Source: Clostridium scatologenes
GTDB taxonomy: Bacteria; Bacillota; Clostridia; Clostridiales; Clostridiaceae
Assembly (NCBI RefSeq): GCF_000968375.1
Contig: NZ_CP009933.1
Span: 5,685,411-5,749,410 of the forward strand
DNA: 64,000 bases
Direction of reading: 5' to 3'
A program made the position numbers and the translations under genes. Position 1 is the first letter of the stretch. Each line of letters begins with the position of its first letter. The notes beneath the pieces are model-generated. The model searched no databases, was not told the origin of the DNA, and worked only from the letters and a program-made list of their open reading frames with translations. This document shows positions 52,164-61,179 of this stretch, one piece after another.

Positions 52164-53381
52164 TTATATTAATACAACCTGTACAACTTGTCCTTTACTT
52201 AGAGGTGAAGAATTAGGTGGTATATCTATAAGGCAATTAGAATTTAAAGAGGAACTTAGGATACCGTTACCTTGATTACTTTTTGTAATGTCAACTATAG
52301 CTGTATCACGACTATATGATAGAGTACCTCTTATAAAACGTCTAACTTTACTTTTTTTATTAAAGTCTTGTTTAAGTAATGCATTTACTTTGTGTAACGT
52401 AAAATTCTGTCTTCCAGTAATTTCTGCCAGAATAGGATGCACAAGAATTTCAAAAGTAGTTGTGGCTGCAGCAGGATTGCCTGAAAGACTAATAATCAAT
52501 TTGTTATTTAAGCTACTGCAAAATATAGGAGAGCCAGGTTTTATAGCTACTTTCCAAAAAAGTAAATCTGCACCTAAGTTTTTCATAACATCCTTTATCA
52601 AATCTTTTTTGCCTACAGATACTCCTCCTGTAGTTATAAGAATATCTGATTTACTTAGCGCACATCTAATTCTTTCAGTTAAAGTATCAATATCATCACC
52701 TGCAATTCCCATGTCTATAGGCTCACAATGAAGTTCTTTTAGTCTAGAGTATAGGCAGTATAGACTACTGTTATATATTTTACCAGGAGACAGTTGTTCT
52801 TCAAGTGACACTAATTCATCCCCAGTACTTAAAATACCAACTTTAGGTTTTGGGTAAACGGACACATTTTTGCAACCTATGCTGGCAAGCACACCAATCT
52901 CGCTGGATTTTAAAACAGTGCCTTTTTTTAAAATTAGTTCACCTTTTTTTATATCTTCTCCTTGAAAACAAATATTTTGCCAAGGTGAAAATTTACTGAA
53001 TATCTCAACGAAGCCATCTTTAAAAACAGTATCTTCTTGTTTTATAACGCAATTTGCTCCTTTAGGAATTGGAGCACCTGTCATTAGTCTTATTGCAGTA
53101 CTTTCAGTTACTTCTTTATTGGCACAAAATCCTGCATAAATTTCTTCTATAACTTTTAATTTAACTCCATTATCTTTATCTGCATGTATAGAATCTTCAG
53201 CTCTAAATGCATATCCATCTAAAGGAGAACGATTAAATGGAGGTTGATTTATCTCGGAAAATATATCTTTTGCTAAAACTCTTTGATGACAATCCATAAG
53301 AGATACCTCTTCTTTTGGTAAAGAAGGAGTTTTTGTCTTCAAAATGTCTTTAGCTTCTTCTAGATCTATAAATTCAAGCAA
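52164..53381 (-). CDS. moeA: Molybdopterin molybdenumtransferase
   Basis: A 405-residue MoeA, inserting Mo (or W) into adenylylated molybdopterin. Domain signatures: FNRSPLDGYAFRAED at ~45, RLMTGAPIPKGANCVIKQED at ~108, the MoCF-type GILSTGDELV and DILITTGGVSVGKKDLIKD (~245-265), SGNPAAATTTF, and a C-terminal barrel domain. It is downstream of a second molybdopterin-binding gene by 6 nt and both follow a Moco-type riboswitch. Confidence 0.93.
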   Translation of the reverse strand: MLEFIDLEEAKDILKTKTPSLPKEEVSLMDCHQRVLAKDIFSEINQPPFNRSPLDGYAFRAEDSIHADKDNGVKLKVIEEIYAGFCANKEVTESTAIRLMTGAPIPKGANCVIKQEDTVFKDGFVEIFSKFSPWQNICFQGEDIKKGELILKKGTVLKSSEIGVLASIGCKNVSVYPKPKVGILSTGDELVSLEEQLSPGKIYNSSLYCLYSRLKELHCEPIDMGIAGDDIDTLTERIRCALSKSDILITTGGVSVGKKDLIKDVMKNLGADLLFWKVAIKPGSPIFCSSLNNKLIISLSGNPAAATTTFEILVHPILAEITGRQNFTLHKVNALLKQDFNKKSKVRRFIRGTLSYSRDTAIVDITKSNQGNGILSSSLNSNCLIDIPPNSSPLSKGQVVQVVLI

Positions 53382-53387
53382 TATCAG

Positions 53388-54410
53388 TTAACACCCCTTT
53401 CCAAAACTACAGTGAGGATAAGTACATACATTGCATTCTAAGCAAAGTCCTCCATGACCAAGAATGACTACATCTTCTTTCTTTATTTTTTCACCAGCAA
53501 ATATTCTAGGAAGTACTAAATCAAATATAGTTGTTTTGGCATACATAACACAACCTGGCAACCCTAAAATAGGAATATCACCTTTATATGAAATTAAGAA
53601 CATAGCACCAGGAAGCACTGGAGCTCCATAAGTTACTATTTGTGCTCCTGTATTTTTAATAGCAGCAGGTGTTGAATCATCAGGATCAACAGACATACCA
53701 CCAGTGCATATAACCATTTCTGCACCTTTATTTATAAAATCCTCTATAGCAGCAGTTATTGTTTCAATATTATCTGGTACTATAGTGCTGCCGATTATCT
53801 CACAATCAAATTGTGATAACTTTTTTCTAACTACAGGTCCAAAAGCATCTTTTATTCTTTCATAATATACTTCATTACCTGTAGTAACTATAGCAGCTTT
53901 AAATTTTTTATAAGGCTTTACACTTACAATTTTTCTGCCTTCAGATAAATGTTCAGCTTCTAAAATTTTTTTCTCATCAATAACTAATGGAATTACTCTA
54001 GTACCAGCTACTTTATCACCTTTTTTAACAGGCGTATTATTATGTATTGTAGCTAACATAATTTCATCTATGGAATTTAATTGAGTGAGAAGATCTATAT
54101 CTATTTTTAAAATTCCATCTTTATCCGAAATAAAATTAATTTTACCTTCATTTACTTCTGAAAAGGTTAAACCTTCACCAGCTGACAGATTTTTAAGTCT
54201 TTCTGCAGCTTCATTTTCATGTAAGTAACCTTCTTTTTTTTCCCATACATAGAGGTTATCCTTTCCTAAGGATAGTAAAACAGGGATGTCTTCTTCGGTA
54301 ATAATATGGCCTTTCTCAAAAGCTCTGCCTTTAATCTTCCCTGGGATGATTTGAGTAATATCGTGACATAGAATGCTGCCTACAGCTTCTTTTGTAGGTA
54401 TTTTTTTCAT
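53388..54410 (-). CDS. Molybdopterin-binding protein with Cys-rich C-terminus
   Basis: A 340-residue protein of the clostridial MoeA-related group. It has an N-terminal domain with AVGSILCHDITQIIPGKIKG and a C-terminal MoCF-like domain (AAIVTTGNEVYYERIKD, EMVICTGGMSVDPDDSTPAA, LPGAMFLISYKGD, LGLPGCVMYAKTT). The last ~20 residues hold six cysteines (GLCLECNVCTYPHCSFGKGC), a probable metal site absent from canonical MoeA. The exact step is uncertain. The ribosome binding site is AAGGAGGGG. Confidence 0.85.
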   Translation of the reverse strand: MKKIPTKEAVGSILCHDITQIIPGKIKGRAFEKGHIITEEDIPVLLSLGKDNLYVWEKKEGYLHENEAAERLKNLSAGEGLTFSEVNEGKINFISDKDGILKIDIDLLTQLNSIDEIMLATIHNNTPVKKGDKVAGTRVIPLVIDEKKILEAEHLSEGRKIVSVKPYKKFKAAIVTTGNEVYYERIKDAFGPVVRKKLSQFDCEIIGSTIVPDNIETITAAIEDFINKGAEMVICTGGMSVDPDDSTPAAIKNTGAQIVTYGAPVLPGAMFLISYKGDIPILGLPGCVMYAKTTIFDLVLPRIFAGEKIKKEDVVILGHGGLCLECNVCTYPHCSFGKGC

Positions 54411-54487
54411 TATAATCCCCTCCTTAAGTTAAATTAAAAATTTTCGCTTAGGAGATATGAGTAATAAATATAATACAATTTTAACCC

Positions 54488-54598
54488 ATCTCCTTTCCTA
54501 AAACGTGGAGGCACTTTTGTTTCCTTAAAGTACCCTGTGGACCCATGTCCAGGCTTATAATCCATAGAAATATCCTTAGGTTCATAAGCTCGGAGAAT
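54488..54598 (-). ncRNA. Moco/Tuco-type riboswitch
   Basis: On the minus strand, upstream of the two molybdopterin genes, the sequence runs CTCCGAGC ... AACCTAAGG ... GGACATGGGTCCACAGGGT ... AAGGAAACAAAAGTGCCTCC ... AGGAAAGGAGA. The CTCCGAG start, CAGGGT-type core and final CCTCC/GGAAAGGAG pairing match the molybdenum/tungsten cofactor RNA motif. The gene context (moeA operon) agrees. Off/on mode is not evident; about 75 nt separate it from the start codon. Confidence 0.8.
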
Positions 54599-54699
54599 AA
54601 CTTATTTTAATTTTATACTAAAGATTGTGAGTATGTCAAATGTTGCAACAATTCAAGTTGGCAACATACAAAATTGGAACTTAATATAAGCACATTGTG

Positions 54700-54950
54700 A
54701 CACAACTTTTTAGGTGGAGTCCGCATTGAATATACGGTGTATAAAAGCCAACCGTTTATTAAGGAGCTCTAATGCCTAAAATTCAAAAAATCTCTACCCG
54801 CTCAAATGTCCCGTCCTGGGACTTTCGCGGCTTGAATCGTCCTGATTCAAATTACGAGATTTTTGAATTTTAGACATAAGACCTCCTAAATTCTCTCAAA
54901 AGCTTTTATACACCATATATTCAAAGCTCCCTCCACCTAAAAAGTTGTGT
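54700..54950 (-). other. Giant hairpin D with two AGGAC apical mini-hairpins
   Basis: A 251-bp imperfect palindrome. Outer arms ACACAACTTTTTAGGTGGAG/CTCCACCTAAAAAGTTGTGT are perfect; mid arms GGTGTATAAAAGC/GCTTTTATACACC and inner arms with AAAATTCAAAAAATCTC/GAGATTTTTGAATTTT also pair. The 61-nt apex (54795-54855), read on the minus strand, forms TTGAATC-AGGAC-GATTCAA and GTCCC-AGGAC-GGGAC separated by a CGAAAG segment. The minus strand is taken as sense by comparison with hairpin C. Confidence 0.75.
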
Positions 54951-55189
54951 AGTAACTATTGTAATTCTAATATGAAAATTTGCTTATAATACACTATAAT
55001 TATAGCTCTTTAGAAAAATCGTAGCTTTCATAATACTTATTATCTAGTTTATGTATATTTGAACTATTTTTAAATAATACTTTATGGTGCAGCCTTAGTT
55101 TTAAGTGTTATAAGTTATGGTTAAATATAATTTTCAGTTACTAAAGCGGCTTATAACAATTTAATTATGTGCGTACACTTGAAGTTACT

Positions 55190-55432
55190 AGTTTGAATTT
55201 TAACTTTTATGCAGTGATATATGATAAGGGTGTCATCACATTAGCTAAATTGTTTTAATATTATTCTTAGCTCAAAATTTTTGAAAGCCTTAGAACTTTA
55301 GTCCTGTTTGAGGAAACCGAGTTTGACAAAGTTCTTAGGCTTTCAAAAATTTCGAGCTTTAGAATAATTAAAACATTTAGCCGTGAGGACACCCTTACCA
55401 TATATCACGGAATGAAAGTTAAAATCCAAACT
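55190..55432. other. Giant hairpin A
   Basis: A 243-bp imperfect palindrome: outer arms from AGTTTGAATTTTAACTTT to AAAGTTAAAATCCAAACT, mid GGGTGTC/GACACCC, inner AAATTTTTGAAAGCC/GGCTTTCAAAAATTT and apical stem CCTTAGAACTTT/AAAGTTCTTAGG with a 28-nt loop. It is the inverted homologue of hairpin B and has the same length. Confidence 0.75.
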
Positions 55433-55483
55433 TTCACTGCACACTTACGTCGCATTATTTTTAAATTCCGAAAGCTGGGTTGA

Positions 55484-56641
55484 TTAGTATATATATCTTA
55501 AATAAGCACCAGAAGCATAGCCTTCAATTCCATTTATACGAATTTTTAACCATTTGCCATCACTTGAGTAGTCAATTACTTCAGCATATTGATTTTGACT
55601 TAGATAACCAACTATATCAGCTGAGACTGATGGATTATTTCTTATATTTAGCTGATAAGCTTTATTTATAGCAACATATTTACCACTTGGAATAGAGGTG
55701 ATTAGGTTACCCCATACCCAACCGGTTTGTCCATTGTAACTTATTTGATACCAACCTGCTGAATAATCAATTAAATATAGGATAGTGTCTCGAGGTATAG
55801 TACCAATAATATATGAATCTGTAGAGGCTTTAGATCTAAAATTTGCTGCAGTAGTTACATTTGTTATTTTAGCAAATATACCAGCATTTACCGGATGAGG
55901 AATATTACTAGTGCTAGAAGAATCTTCAACTATATTTACATACCTTCCTGCAATATACCCTTTATTAATTTCATTCATACTTATAAAATATTTTTTAGTA
56001 CCTTGTATGCCACCATAAGTTTGATCTGGTGTGGATTCGTAAGTAAAAGCGCCATTAACTCCATTTAAAGTACCCCATTTATCAAAAATAACTACATGAT
56101 CATAAGGTTTATCGAGTATATCCATATGTTTAATATCGTTTAGATTGATTTTAGTAAAATAAGTATCAAAAATAGATGAAGTTGACAACTTAGAGTCTTT
56201 TATATTAAAGGTAGCTTGTACAAAACCAGAACAATCTATACCAGCAGTACCTGAAATATATCCATAACCACCATCGGTGTTAACGTTTCCGGTAAAGGCA
56301 CCTTTATTCACAGCATCTAAAAAGTTTAGCCAAGGTGAGCCATAGGAATTTGAGTCAAGAGAATCTTGTCCACCCCAGTTGTAGGGAATACCAGTAGCTG
56401 TAATTGTTGTTGCATCTTTAAATTGACTAGGTTGTGTAACACTTGAGGTATAATTAGCAGGCAAAGTTCCGTTTTTATCAGCAGAGTAATTCCAAGTTAA
56501 ATTAATTATATTTAACGCTCTTTGTTCTGATTCACTCCTAGTTATAGATTGTTGAGAAGCAGCATTTACGCTTTGAGTAGGAGCAATTATAGAAGTAGCT
56601 AGAAATAGAGTGACTAATAACTTAGATTTAAATATCTTCAT
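55484..56641 (-). CDS. Secreted NlpC/P60-like amidase with two SH3 domains
   Basis: A 385-residue exported protein: signal peptide ~1-27, a catalytic region (~85-235) with GIPYNWGGQDSLDS, likely nucleophile Cys in TAGIDCSGFVQATF and His in YDHVVIFDKWG, then two bacterial SH3 domains (AANFRSKASTDSYIIG ~270-325 and QLNIRNNPSVSADIVG ~330-385) that bind wall. It is a predicted peptidoglycan endopeptidase/amidase. It lies between the inverted hairpin elements. Confidence 0.85.
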   Translation of the reverse strand: MKIFKSKLLVTLFLATSIIAPTQSVNAASQQSITRSESEQRALNIINLTWNYSADKNGTLPANYTSSVTQPSQFKDATTITATGIPYNWGGQDSLDSNSYGSPWLNFLDAVNKGAFTGNVNTDGGYGYISGTAGIDCSGFVQATFNIKDSKLSTSSIFDTYFTKINLNDIKHMDILDKPYDHVVIFDKWGTLNGVNGAFTYESTPDQTYGGIQGTKKYFISMNEINKGYIAGRYVNIVEDSSSTSNIPHPVNAGIFAKITNVTTAANFRSKASTDSYIIGTIPRDTILYLIDYSAGWYQISYNGQTGWVWGNLITSIPSGKYVAINKAYQLNIRNNPSVSADIVGYLSQNQYAEVIDYSSDGKWLKIRINGIEGYASGAYLRYIY

Positions 56642-56939
56642 AAATTAATCTCCTTGTATCATTAATTTTGGGATTAAGTACAAATATAATTATATTTGGG
56701 CGATCTAATATAGGCAATACGCAAATAGTGGTAAAACGTTTTTATGTTTATAATAATATAATAAATATCAATTAGAGTTTTAAGTAATTGGGGGCACTGT
56801 TGATAGTATTGATGGAATAAGATTAAAAAATTAATGTATAAAATTAAATGGGAATTACTAAATCATTATTTTTCAAATGAATAATAAAATTAAAAAAAAC
56901 AAACTACATAATATATGAAGAATATGAGGAGGTATTGAA

Positions 56940-57140
56940 ATGTCAAAAAAACCATTAGTACCATCGTCAGAAGGAAAGCTTGATAAATTTAAAGTAGAAG
57001 TAGCAAAAGATATGGCATTAGAAAATGTTATGAATAGAAAACAATTTGGTAATAATAAAAATTCAGGTAATATAGGTGGAGAAATGGTAAAAAGAATGGT
57101 TAAAGCAGCAGAAGAAAATATGTCAGATAATAAAAAGTAA
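56940..57140 (+). CDS. Alpha/beta-type small acid-soluble spore protein
   Basis: A 66-residue DNA-binding spore protein. Conserved regions: LDKFKVEVAKDMALENV, containing the expected GPR protease site, and GGEMVKRMVKAAEEN near the C-terminus. It coats and protects spore DNA and is degraded at germination. It has a strong GGAGG site; sporulation-specific (sigma-G) control is expected from the family. Confidence 0.9.
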   Translation: MSKKPLVPSSEGKLDKFKVEVAKDMALENVMNRKQFGNNKNSGNIGGEMVKRMVKAAEENMSDNKK

Positions 57141-57205
57141 TAAGAGTTGCAGGGATAAATATATATCAATTTATAAGAATGTGGTGGTAAACGCCACATT
57201 TTTTT

Positions 57206-57290
57206 GATAGAACAGGGGACAATGAAGGATGAGTTTTGATACCTCGTTTTGCTAAAACGAAACATTCACTGCCAATTGTCTTCTTAAATA
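57206..57290. repeat. Dispersed intergenic repeat, copy 3 (diverged)
   Basis: ACAGGGGACAATGAAGGATG opens and TTCACTGCCAATTGTC closes the repeat, with an internal CGTTTTGCTAAAACG hairpin. It is related to copies at 13050 and 26610 in the GGACARTGAAGGA part only. Confidence 0.45.
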
Positions 57291-57388
57291 AACTATGGAA
57301 TATAAGGATAAATATACTTATTGAATTGTAATCTAATTTCATAAATAATTATAATTAGGATAAATACAAGTTATACTAGGAGGAAAAA

Positions 57389-59299
57389 ATGATTACAATT
57401 AAAAAATCTTACATAACATTTTATACAATTATGGTTTTGTTTTTTGCTTTAGTAACAAAGGTATCTGCAGCTCCAAATAGTGTAAGAATTGGAGGAGTAG
57501 ATAGATATGAAACGGCAGTAAAGGTTTCACAAGATAGTTGGAATCAATCAGATTATGCTATTTTGGCTTCAGGTGAGGATTTCCCAGATGCTATTTGTGC
57601 TGTTCCACTTGCAAAAAAATATAGTGCTCCTGTCTTGATAACTAAAGGAAACAGTTTGAATTCTCAAGTATTTGATGAAATTAAGAGGTTAAAAACTAAA
57701 CAGGTCTTTATAGTAGGTGGGGAAGGTGTTATACTTCCTAGCATTGAAAAAGAATTAAATGATAATAATATAAATACGATTCGAGTAGGTGGACAAGATA
57801 GGTATGAAACTAGTATAAAAGTAGCAAAGGAATTGGGACAAAGTGATGAAATTGTATTGACATATGGTGAAAATTTTCCAGATGCATTATCTATAGCGCC
57901 TATAGCCGCTATGAAAGCTATGCCTATAATTCTTACCAATACTGATGTTATCCCATATAGTGTTAAAGAATATATAAATGGCAATGAAATAAAGAAGTGT
58001 TATGTATTAGGTGGTACTGGAGTTGTAAGTAATAATTCTATAAAAAATATAGCAAATGTTAAAAGATTAAATGGAAGTGATAGGTATGAAACTAATTTAG
58101 CTATTATAAATGAATTTTCAACAGATTTAAATTTTAAAACTACATATTTAACTTCAGGAGAAGATTTCCCAGATGCATTATGTGGTTCTGCTGCTGCAGG
58201 AAAAAGTAGTTCACCAATTGTATTGTTAAATACAAATTATTTTAAAGCTAGAAGCTTAATTAAGTCAAAACTAAGTGATATAGATTATTTTAAAGTGTTA
58301 GGTGGCAGTGGAATCATATCTGATAAACTTGTACAATCAATTTTATTTCCTACAAAAAGTGTACTAGCATATACAGCTTCTTACTATTCAGGAGATGACT
58401 TATCATATAAGTCTTTGGTTAGCTACTCAGGGTTAATCGATGGTATTGCAACGGATAGTTATAATGTGGATGGATTAGGGAATATAACTGGTAGTGCGCC
58501 TCAAGAACAAATAGAATATGCAAATGCAAATAAGATCTCAACTTATGCTATGATATCAAATTCTTTTAATGGAAATATAACTAAAGTTCTGTTAGAAAGT
58601 GATCAAAATAGGCAAAATTTGATAAATAATATATTGGATGTTTTAAAGAAAAACAACTATAAAGGGGTAAATGTAGATTTAGAAGGTATATTTTATTATA
58701 ACAGGGGTGAATTCACACAATTTATAAAAGGCTTATATAATACACTTCATTCACAGGGCTTTGAAGTAACAGTATCGATTCCAGCAAAAATTGTAGACAA
58801 TCCTAAAGAAGCTGGAACTGGAGCATATGATTACAGTGAAATTGGAAAATTTTCAGATAAAGTTATGATAATGACTTATGATGAACATTGGTCAGGTGGT
58901 TCACCAGGAGCCATTGCATCTATAGGATGGGTAGAAAAAATAATTAATTATGCAATTAATGTTATTCCTAATGATAAAATAATGTTGGGTTTAGCATCAT
59001 ATGGATATGATTGGTCATCAAATAGCAGTAGTGCAGATGCTTATACTATAAATCAAGCTTATAATAAAGCGTACAAGAATGGTGTCCAAGTTAAATGGGA
59101 TTCAACATCTAAAAGTCCATATTTCAATTATACTGACAATTATGGCATTTATCATAGCGTATGGTTTGAAAATAGTACAAGCATTGGCTATAAACTAGAC
59201 CTTGTAAATAACTATAATTTAGCTGGAGTTGCTATATGGAGATTAGGATTAGAAAATGCTGATTATTGGGATATGATAAACAAAAAACTTAATAATTAA
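57389..59299 (+). CDS. Cell-wall-bound GH18 family protein with three CWB2 repeats
   Basis: A 636-residue exported protein. A signal peptide (~1-28) is followed by three CWB2 repeats (each starting RIGGVDRYETAVKVS-like at ~30, ~132 and ~228) and a GH18 domain (~325-634). The catalytic strand reads KGVNVDLEGI, with the Glu in the usual place; other motifs are VMIMTYDEHWSGGSPG and MLGLASYGYDW. This GH18 type resembles YaaH/SleL spore-cortex lytic N-acetylglucosaminidases, so it may hydrolyse peptidoglycan or cortex. Confidence 0.88.
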   Translation: MITIKKSYITFYTIMVLFFALVTKVSAAPNSVRIGGVDRYETAVKVSQDSWNQSDYAILASGEDFPDAICAVPLAKKYSAPVLITKGNSLNSQVFDEIKRLKTKQVFIVGGEGVILPSIEKELNDNNINTIRVGGQDRYETSIKVAKELGQSDEIVLTYGENFPDALSIAPIAAMKAMPIILTNTDVIPYSVKEYINGNEIKKCYVLGGTGVVSNNSIKNIANVKRLNGSDRYETNLAIINEFSTDLNFKTTYLTSGEDFPDALCGSAAAGKSSSPIVLLNTNYFKARSLIKSKLSDIDYFKVLGGSGIISDKLVQSILFPTKSVLAYTASYYSGDDLSYKSLVSYSGLIDGIATDSYNVDGLGNITGSAPQEQIEYANANKISTYAMISNSFNGNITKVLLESDQNRQNLINNILDVLKKNNYKGVNVDLEGIFYYNRGEFTQFIKGLYNTLHSQGFEVTVSIPAKIVDNPKEAGTGAYDYSEIGKFSDKVMIMTYDEHWSGGSPGAIASIGWVEKIINYAINVIPNDKIMLGLASYGYDWSSNSSSADAYTINQAYNKAYKNGVQVKWDSTSKSPYFNYTDNYGIYHSVWFENSTSIGYKLDLVNNYNLAGVAIWRLGLENADYWDMINKKLNN

Positions 59300-59353
59300 A
59301 TTAAAATTGGATCTTCGTAAGGTAAGCATATTACGACGCAAAGGTGCAGTGGA

Positions 59354-59596
59354 AGTTTGGATTTTAACTTTTACTCCGTGATATATGATAAGTGTTTCAT
59401 CACGGCTAAATGTTTTAATTATTCTAAAGCTTGAAGATCTGGAAAACCTAAGAACTTTGTCAAACTCGGTTCCCTCAGACAGGACTAAAGTTCTAAGGCT
59501 TTCCAAATCCTCAATCTAAGAATAATATTAAAACAATTTAGCTAATGTGATGAAACACTTATCATATATCACTGCATAAAAGTTAAAATTCAAACT
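59354..59596. other. Giant hairpin B
   Basis: A 243-bp imperfect palindrome, the reverse complement of hairpin A in overall plan. Mid stem AAGTGTTTCATCAC/GTGATGAAACACTT replaces the GGTGTC/GACACC pairing of A; the inner stem is also changed on both sides. The apical stem CCTAAGAACTTT/AAAGTTCTAAGG encloses a loop containing ACAGGACT. Confidence 0.75.
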
Positions 59597-59721
59597 AGTA
59601 ACTTCAAGTGTACGCACGTAATTAAATTGTTATAAACCGATTTAGTATTTGAAAGTTATATTCAACCATAACATTTATAACACTTAAAGCCAAGGCGGAG
59701 CCTGCTGTTAGGGTAATACAT

Positions 59722-60321
59722 TTAAATTAAAAAGCAATTGATTTCTATTCTGTTGAAATGTCTTAAAAGAGAATTATTATTTATGTGATTGAAAAACATA
59801 ATGCTAAAACATATAAGTATTTCAAATGCATTTAATAATCAACTAACTTAATACTTTTTCAGGCTGCGCCATAGGATATTATTAAAATAACTGAAATATA
59901 AATAAACTAAATAATAAGTATTATGTAAAGTGTACCCTTTGTCAAGGACAATAAAAAAAGAGTTATTTTAAATTAAGAAGATGATTTCTGTATTGTACAG
60001 GAGTCATCTTTTTTAGTCCCCTTAAATTAAAAAGCAATTGATTTCTATTCTGTTGAAATGTCTTAAAAGAGAATTATTATTTATGTGATTGAAAAACATA
60101 ATGCTAAAACATATAAGTATTTCAAATGCATTTAATAATCAACTAACTTAATACTTTTTCAGGCTGCGCCATAGGATATTATTAAAATAACTGAAATATA
60201 AATAAACTAAATAATAAGTATTATGTAAAGTGTACCCTTTGTCAAGGACAATAAAAAAAGAGTTATTTTAAATTAAGAAGATGATTTCTGTATTGTACAG
60301 GAGTCATCTTTTTTAGTCCCC
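59722..60321. repeat. Perfect 300-bp tandem duplication
   Basis: Positions 59722-60021 and 60022-60321 are identical base for base. Each unit holds ~204 bp of flanking element DNA plus the first ~96 bp of the IS (including its left inverted repeat). The result is a solitary IS end at ~59926-60021 ahead of the complete IS. The lack of any difference implies a recent event or an assembly artefact. Confidence 0.9.
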
Positions 60322-61144
60322 ATTGATATCTATAGTTATTATAGTAAAACATGTATCTTGTGATTTCTTCCTTAAGTTCACTTAAAGTTTCACATGATTT
60401 AATGTACGATTCATCTTTAAAGTGCCCAAAAAACGATTCTTGCGGCGCATTATCCCAGCAGTTACCGCGCCTTGACATGGATTGCCCTAGGCGGTAGCCT
60501 TTCACTAGACTTTGAAACTTAGGACTTGTATAGTGAGCGCCTTGATCAGAGTGAACAAATGCATCTATAGTAAGTTTTACTTGTCCTTCATTTATTAGTT
60601 TGTCTATCGTATCCGTAGCTATGTCAAGTGTCAATTTATCTGAGAGATTGTATGACAGAATTTCATTAGTAGATCCATCCTTAATTGTTGATAGATATGC
60701 TTTCTTACCATTGCCGTAAAATAAGTAAGTTATATCAGTGAGAAGCACCTTCCCAGGTGTATTTTGTTTAAAATTCCTATTTAATAAATTAGGCAGGGTG
60801 GTGTGTTCTTTGGTAGCTTTCATTATTCTTCTATAAGGATTTGCTTTTCTAATAGGACAAATAATTCCGTACTTTATCATTATCCTTCGGATACGTTTTA
60901 AATTGTATACGATTCCGAATTGACCTTCTAATGTCATTTTTATTTGTTTAGCTCCTTTTTTGCGCCCTTTAAAGTTATATGCTTTTAAAATGATATCTCT
61001 TGACATCTCATCCTTAACAGTGCGTTTATTCCTTGCTATATGGGACTTTGATGAAAAATAATTATAGTATCCAGAACGCGATACACCTACTATTTTGCAT
61101 AAATAACTAATCAAGTTTTTCAACTTATGCTTTGTAATTACCAA
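60263..61144 (-). CDS. IS3-family transposase OrfB
   Basis: A 293-residue integrase-type transposase with DDE residues intact: Asp in VLLTDITYLF, Asp in FVHSDQGAHYTS, Glu in NAPQESFFGHFKDE; also KGAKQIKMTLEGQFG upstream. Its first codons follow the OrfA end, where a run of A residues (ATGAAAAAGAAATAA) offers a frameshift site. Identity with the other IS3 element in the window is low, so they are different ISs. Confidence 0.9.
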   Translation of the reverse strand: MVITKHKLKNLISYLCKIVGVSRSGYYNYFSSKSHIARNKRTVKDEMSRDIILKAYNFKGRKKGAKQIKMTLEGQFGIVYNLKRIRRIMIKYGIICPIRKANPYRRIMKATKEHTTLPNLLNRNFKQNTPGKVLLTDITYLFYGNGKKAYLSTIKDGSTNEILSYNLSDKLTLDIATDTIDKLINEGQVKLTIDAFVHSDQGAHYTSPKFQSLVKGYRLGQSMSRRGNCWDNAPQESFFGHFKDESYIKSCETLSELKEEITRYMFYYNNYRYQWGLKKMTPVQYRNHLLNLK

Positions 61145-61179
61145 CTTAATAAGATTGAATTTCTGTTCAGCCGGTAGGC

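Larger units (their letters stand above)
54684..55460. repeat. Composite two-hairpin element, left copy
   Basis: About 780 bp of non-coding DNA made of hairpin D (54700-54950), a 239-bp spacer and hairpin A (55190-55432). The whole block is homologous, in inverted orientation, to 59320-62015. Shared non-hairpin sequence includes GTAGCTTTCATAATACTTAT (55030 region), ATGGTGCAGCC, TTTAAGTGTTATAA and GTGCGTACACTTGAAGTTAC. No open reading frame is convincing. The ends carry TAAGCACATTGTGAC-like and AATGCGACGTAAG-like strings similar to those of the right copy. It is probably a non-autonomous mobile element or a structured RNA locus. Confidence 0.7.

Noticed and set aside
57664..57984. Minus-strand frame within the CWB2-GH18 gene
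   Set aside because: Shadow of repeat-encoding codons; no ribosome binding site and no recognisable domain.
59722..60321. CRISPR array or CRISPR-like repeat
   Set aside because: It is a single 300-bp direct tandem duplication with no spacers and no cas genes.
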